A DNA stretch of 8,661 bases, taken from the NCBI GenBank assembly GCA_964577435.1, contig CAZNZD010000068.1:1-8661 (forward strand), given 5' to 3'. The DNA is from MWDF01 sp964577435. Its GTDB lineage: Bacteria > Bacillota > DTU025 > MWDF01. Shown piece by piece: positions 6,010 through 8,661 of this stretch (its first letter is position 1; the number at the start of each line of letters is the position of its first letter). The notes under the pieces are model-generated. The model was not told the DNA's origin, made no database searches, and saw nothing but the letters and a program-made list of their open reading frames with translations. Both the position numbers and the translations under genes were made by a program.

Positions 6010-6013
<4 letters not shown>
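5498..6013 (+). CDS. hydC: NuoE-like [2Fe-2S] subunit of NAD-linked hydrogenase (HydC)
   Basis: This 171-residue protein has an N-terminal helical part (about 12-75, including LIPILQQVQHEYRYLP and VYGVATFYSYF) and a thioredoxin-like [2Fe-2S] domain. The cluster ligands are C89 and C94 (CDGTAC) and C131 and C135 (CLGAC), the pattern of the 24-kDa complex I subunit (NuoE), HndA and HydC. In HydABC enzymes this subunit sits against the FMN subunit and holds a [2Fe-2S] cluster close to the flavin. GGAGGAG at 5484-5490, seven bases before the ATG, supports the start. It overlaps rex and hydB by four bases each, indicating translational coupling. Without the hydA gene downstream it could be read as a NADH dehydrogenase or NAD-formate dehydrogenase subunit; the neighbour favours hydrogenase. 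Confidence 0.92.
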
Positions 6014-7905
<1,892 letters not shown>

Positions 7906-7917
7906 GGGGTGCAAGCG

Positions 7918-8661
7918 ATGAAGGCGAATGCGATTTTGATAGACGGCAGGGAGATAGAGATAAAGGGCGAGAGGAACGTGCTTGAGGTTGCTAGGAGGGC
8001 TGGAATCGACATCCCCACATTCTGTTACCACTCGCACCTTTCGGTATATGGCGCATGCAGGCTCTGCCTGGTAGACATCGAGGGAAGGGGCATCGTCACC
8101 TCCTGCTCTACGGCGCCTGAGCCCGGCATGCGGATCAAGACCAACACCGATGAGATAAGGGAGATAAGGAAGGTGGCGGTGGAGCTGCTGCTTGCAAACC
8201 ACGACCAGAGCTGCCCCACCTGCGCGAAGAGCGCGAGCTGCAAGCTTCAGTCCCTTGCAAGGAGGCTGGGCGTCGAGGAGGTCCGCTACCGTAAGGTGAT
8301 GGAGCGGCAGGAACCCGATAGGTCCGGCTATTCGCTCGTGAGAGACCCGAACAAGTGCATACTCTGCGGGGATTGCGTAAGGGCCTGCGAGGAGGTCCAG
8401 GGCATAGGCGCCATCGACTTCGTCGGAAGGGGCGCGAAGACTACCGTGAAACCGGCATTCGGCAAGGACCTGGACAAAGTCGAGTGCGTAAACTGCGGGC
8501 TTTGCTCAAGCGTGTGCCCGACGGGCGCAATCACACCCCGCTCAGAGGTGGAGCAGGTATGGAGGGCGATAAACGACCCTTCCAGGAAGGTCATAGCCCA
8601 GATCGCCCCCGCTGTCAGGGTGGCAATCGGAGAGATGTTCGGCCTTGCCCCCGGCACGATA
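7918..8661 (+). CDS. hydA: [FeFe]-hydrogenase catalytic subunit HydA, N-terminal part (cut by window end)
   Basis: The frame is open for 248 codons to the window end. It begins with a complex I NuoG-like [2Fe-2S] domain (ligands C36, C47, C50, C63). Next is the His-ligated [4Fe-4S] site, with H95, C99, C102 and C108. A ferredoxin domain with two [4Fe-4S] motifs follows (C147/150/153/157 and C190/193/196/200). From about residue 224, KVIAQIAPAVRVAIGEMFGL is the start of the H-cluster domain of group A [FeFe]-hydrogenases; NAD-formate dehydrogenase alpha subunits share the ferredoxin part but not this. The H-cluster cysteine motifs lie beyond the window. The enzyme would reduce protons or oxidise H2 with electrons exchanged through HydB and HydC. 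AGGGGGTG at 7904-7911 overlaps the hydB stop and supports the ATG at 7918. The 12-nt gap indicates the same operon. Confidence 0.92.
   Translation, partial: MKANAILIDGREIEIKGERNVLEVARRAGIDIPTFCYHSHLSVYGACRLCLVDIEGRGIVTSCSTAPEPGMRIKTNTDEIREIRKVAVELLLANHDQSCPTCAKSASCKLQSLARRLGVEEVRYRKVMERQEPDRSGYSLVRDPNKCILCGDCVRACEEVQGIGAIDFVGRGAKTTVKPAFGKDLDKVECVNCGLCSSVCPTGAITPRSEVEQVWRAINDPSRKVIAQIAPAVRVAIGEMFGLAPGTI

Noticed and set aside
7918..8661. NAD-dependent formate dehydrogenase alpha subunit instead of hydrogenase
   Set aside because: The N-terminal iron-sulfur domains fit both, but PAVRVAIGEMFGL after the ferredoxin domain belongs to the [FeFe]-hydrogenase H-cluster domain.

Overview
The window looks like chromosomal DNA from an anaerobic, moderately GC-rich bacterium of the Clostridia type or a close relative. 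The grounds are a Spo0H-type sigma factor (SigH), a Rex redox repressor directly upstream of genes for an NADH-linked [FeFe]-hydrogenase, and Gram-positive-style ribosome binding sites. Arginine codons are dominated by AGG and isoleucine often uses ATA throughout. That suggests one shared genomic background and gives no sign of a recently transferred segment. The phylum cannot be fixed from the sequence alone; a deep-branching anaerobic actinobacterial lineage is also possible.

Layout, all on the + strand. (1) 1-225 is the 3' end of sigH, closed by a rho-independent terminator. (2) 288-941 is a stand-alone HAD hydrolase of the pyrimidine 5'-nucleotidase type, followed by a perfect 15-bp hairpin. 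(3) 1114-3201 encodes a large lipoprotein with four tandem DUF11/DUF7507-like repeats and a C-terminal lectin-like domain. Its upstream region carries a good match to a SigH promoter, which is notable because sigH lies in the same window. (4) 3282-4679 encodes an exported PIG-L/LmbE-type deacetylase with an extra C-terminal domain, closed by a strong terminator. (5) From 4776 to the window end is a rex-hydC-hydB-hydA operon with a recognisable promoter, a Rex-operator-like inverted repeat over its -10 region, and tightly coupled genes (two ATGA overlaps, then a 12-nt gap).

How the parts fit together. HydC (NuoE-like), HydB (NuoF-like with extra N- and C-terminal iron-sulfur domains) and HydA ([FeFe]-hydrogenase, cut by the window end) form a soluble NAD-linked hydrogenase of the HydABC type. 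Many such enzymes bifurcate or confurcate electrons between NADH, ferredoxin and H2. Rex senses the NADH/NAD+ ratio, so the operon probably links hydrogen production to redox state. The lipoprotein and exported deacetylase are probably a cell-surface pair, possibly acting on an N-acetylated glycan; this is inference. No tRNA, rRNA, CRISPR array, insertion sequence or phage gene was seen, and no stretch over 300 bases lacks a gene. The least explained parts are the lipoprotein/deacetylase pair and the palindromes in the two regulatory regions.
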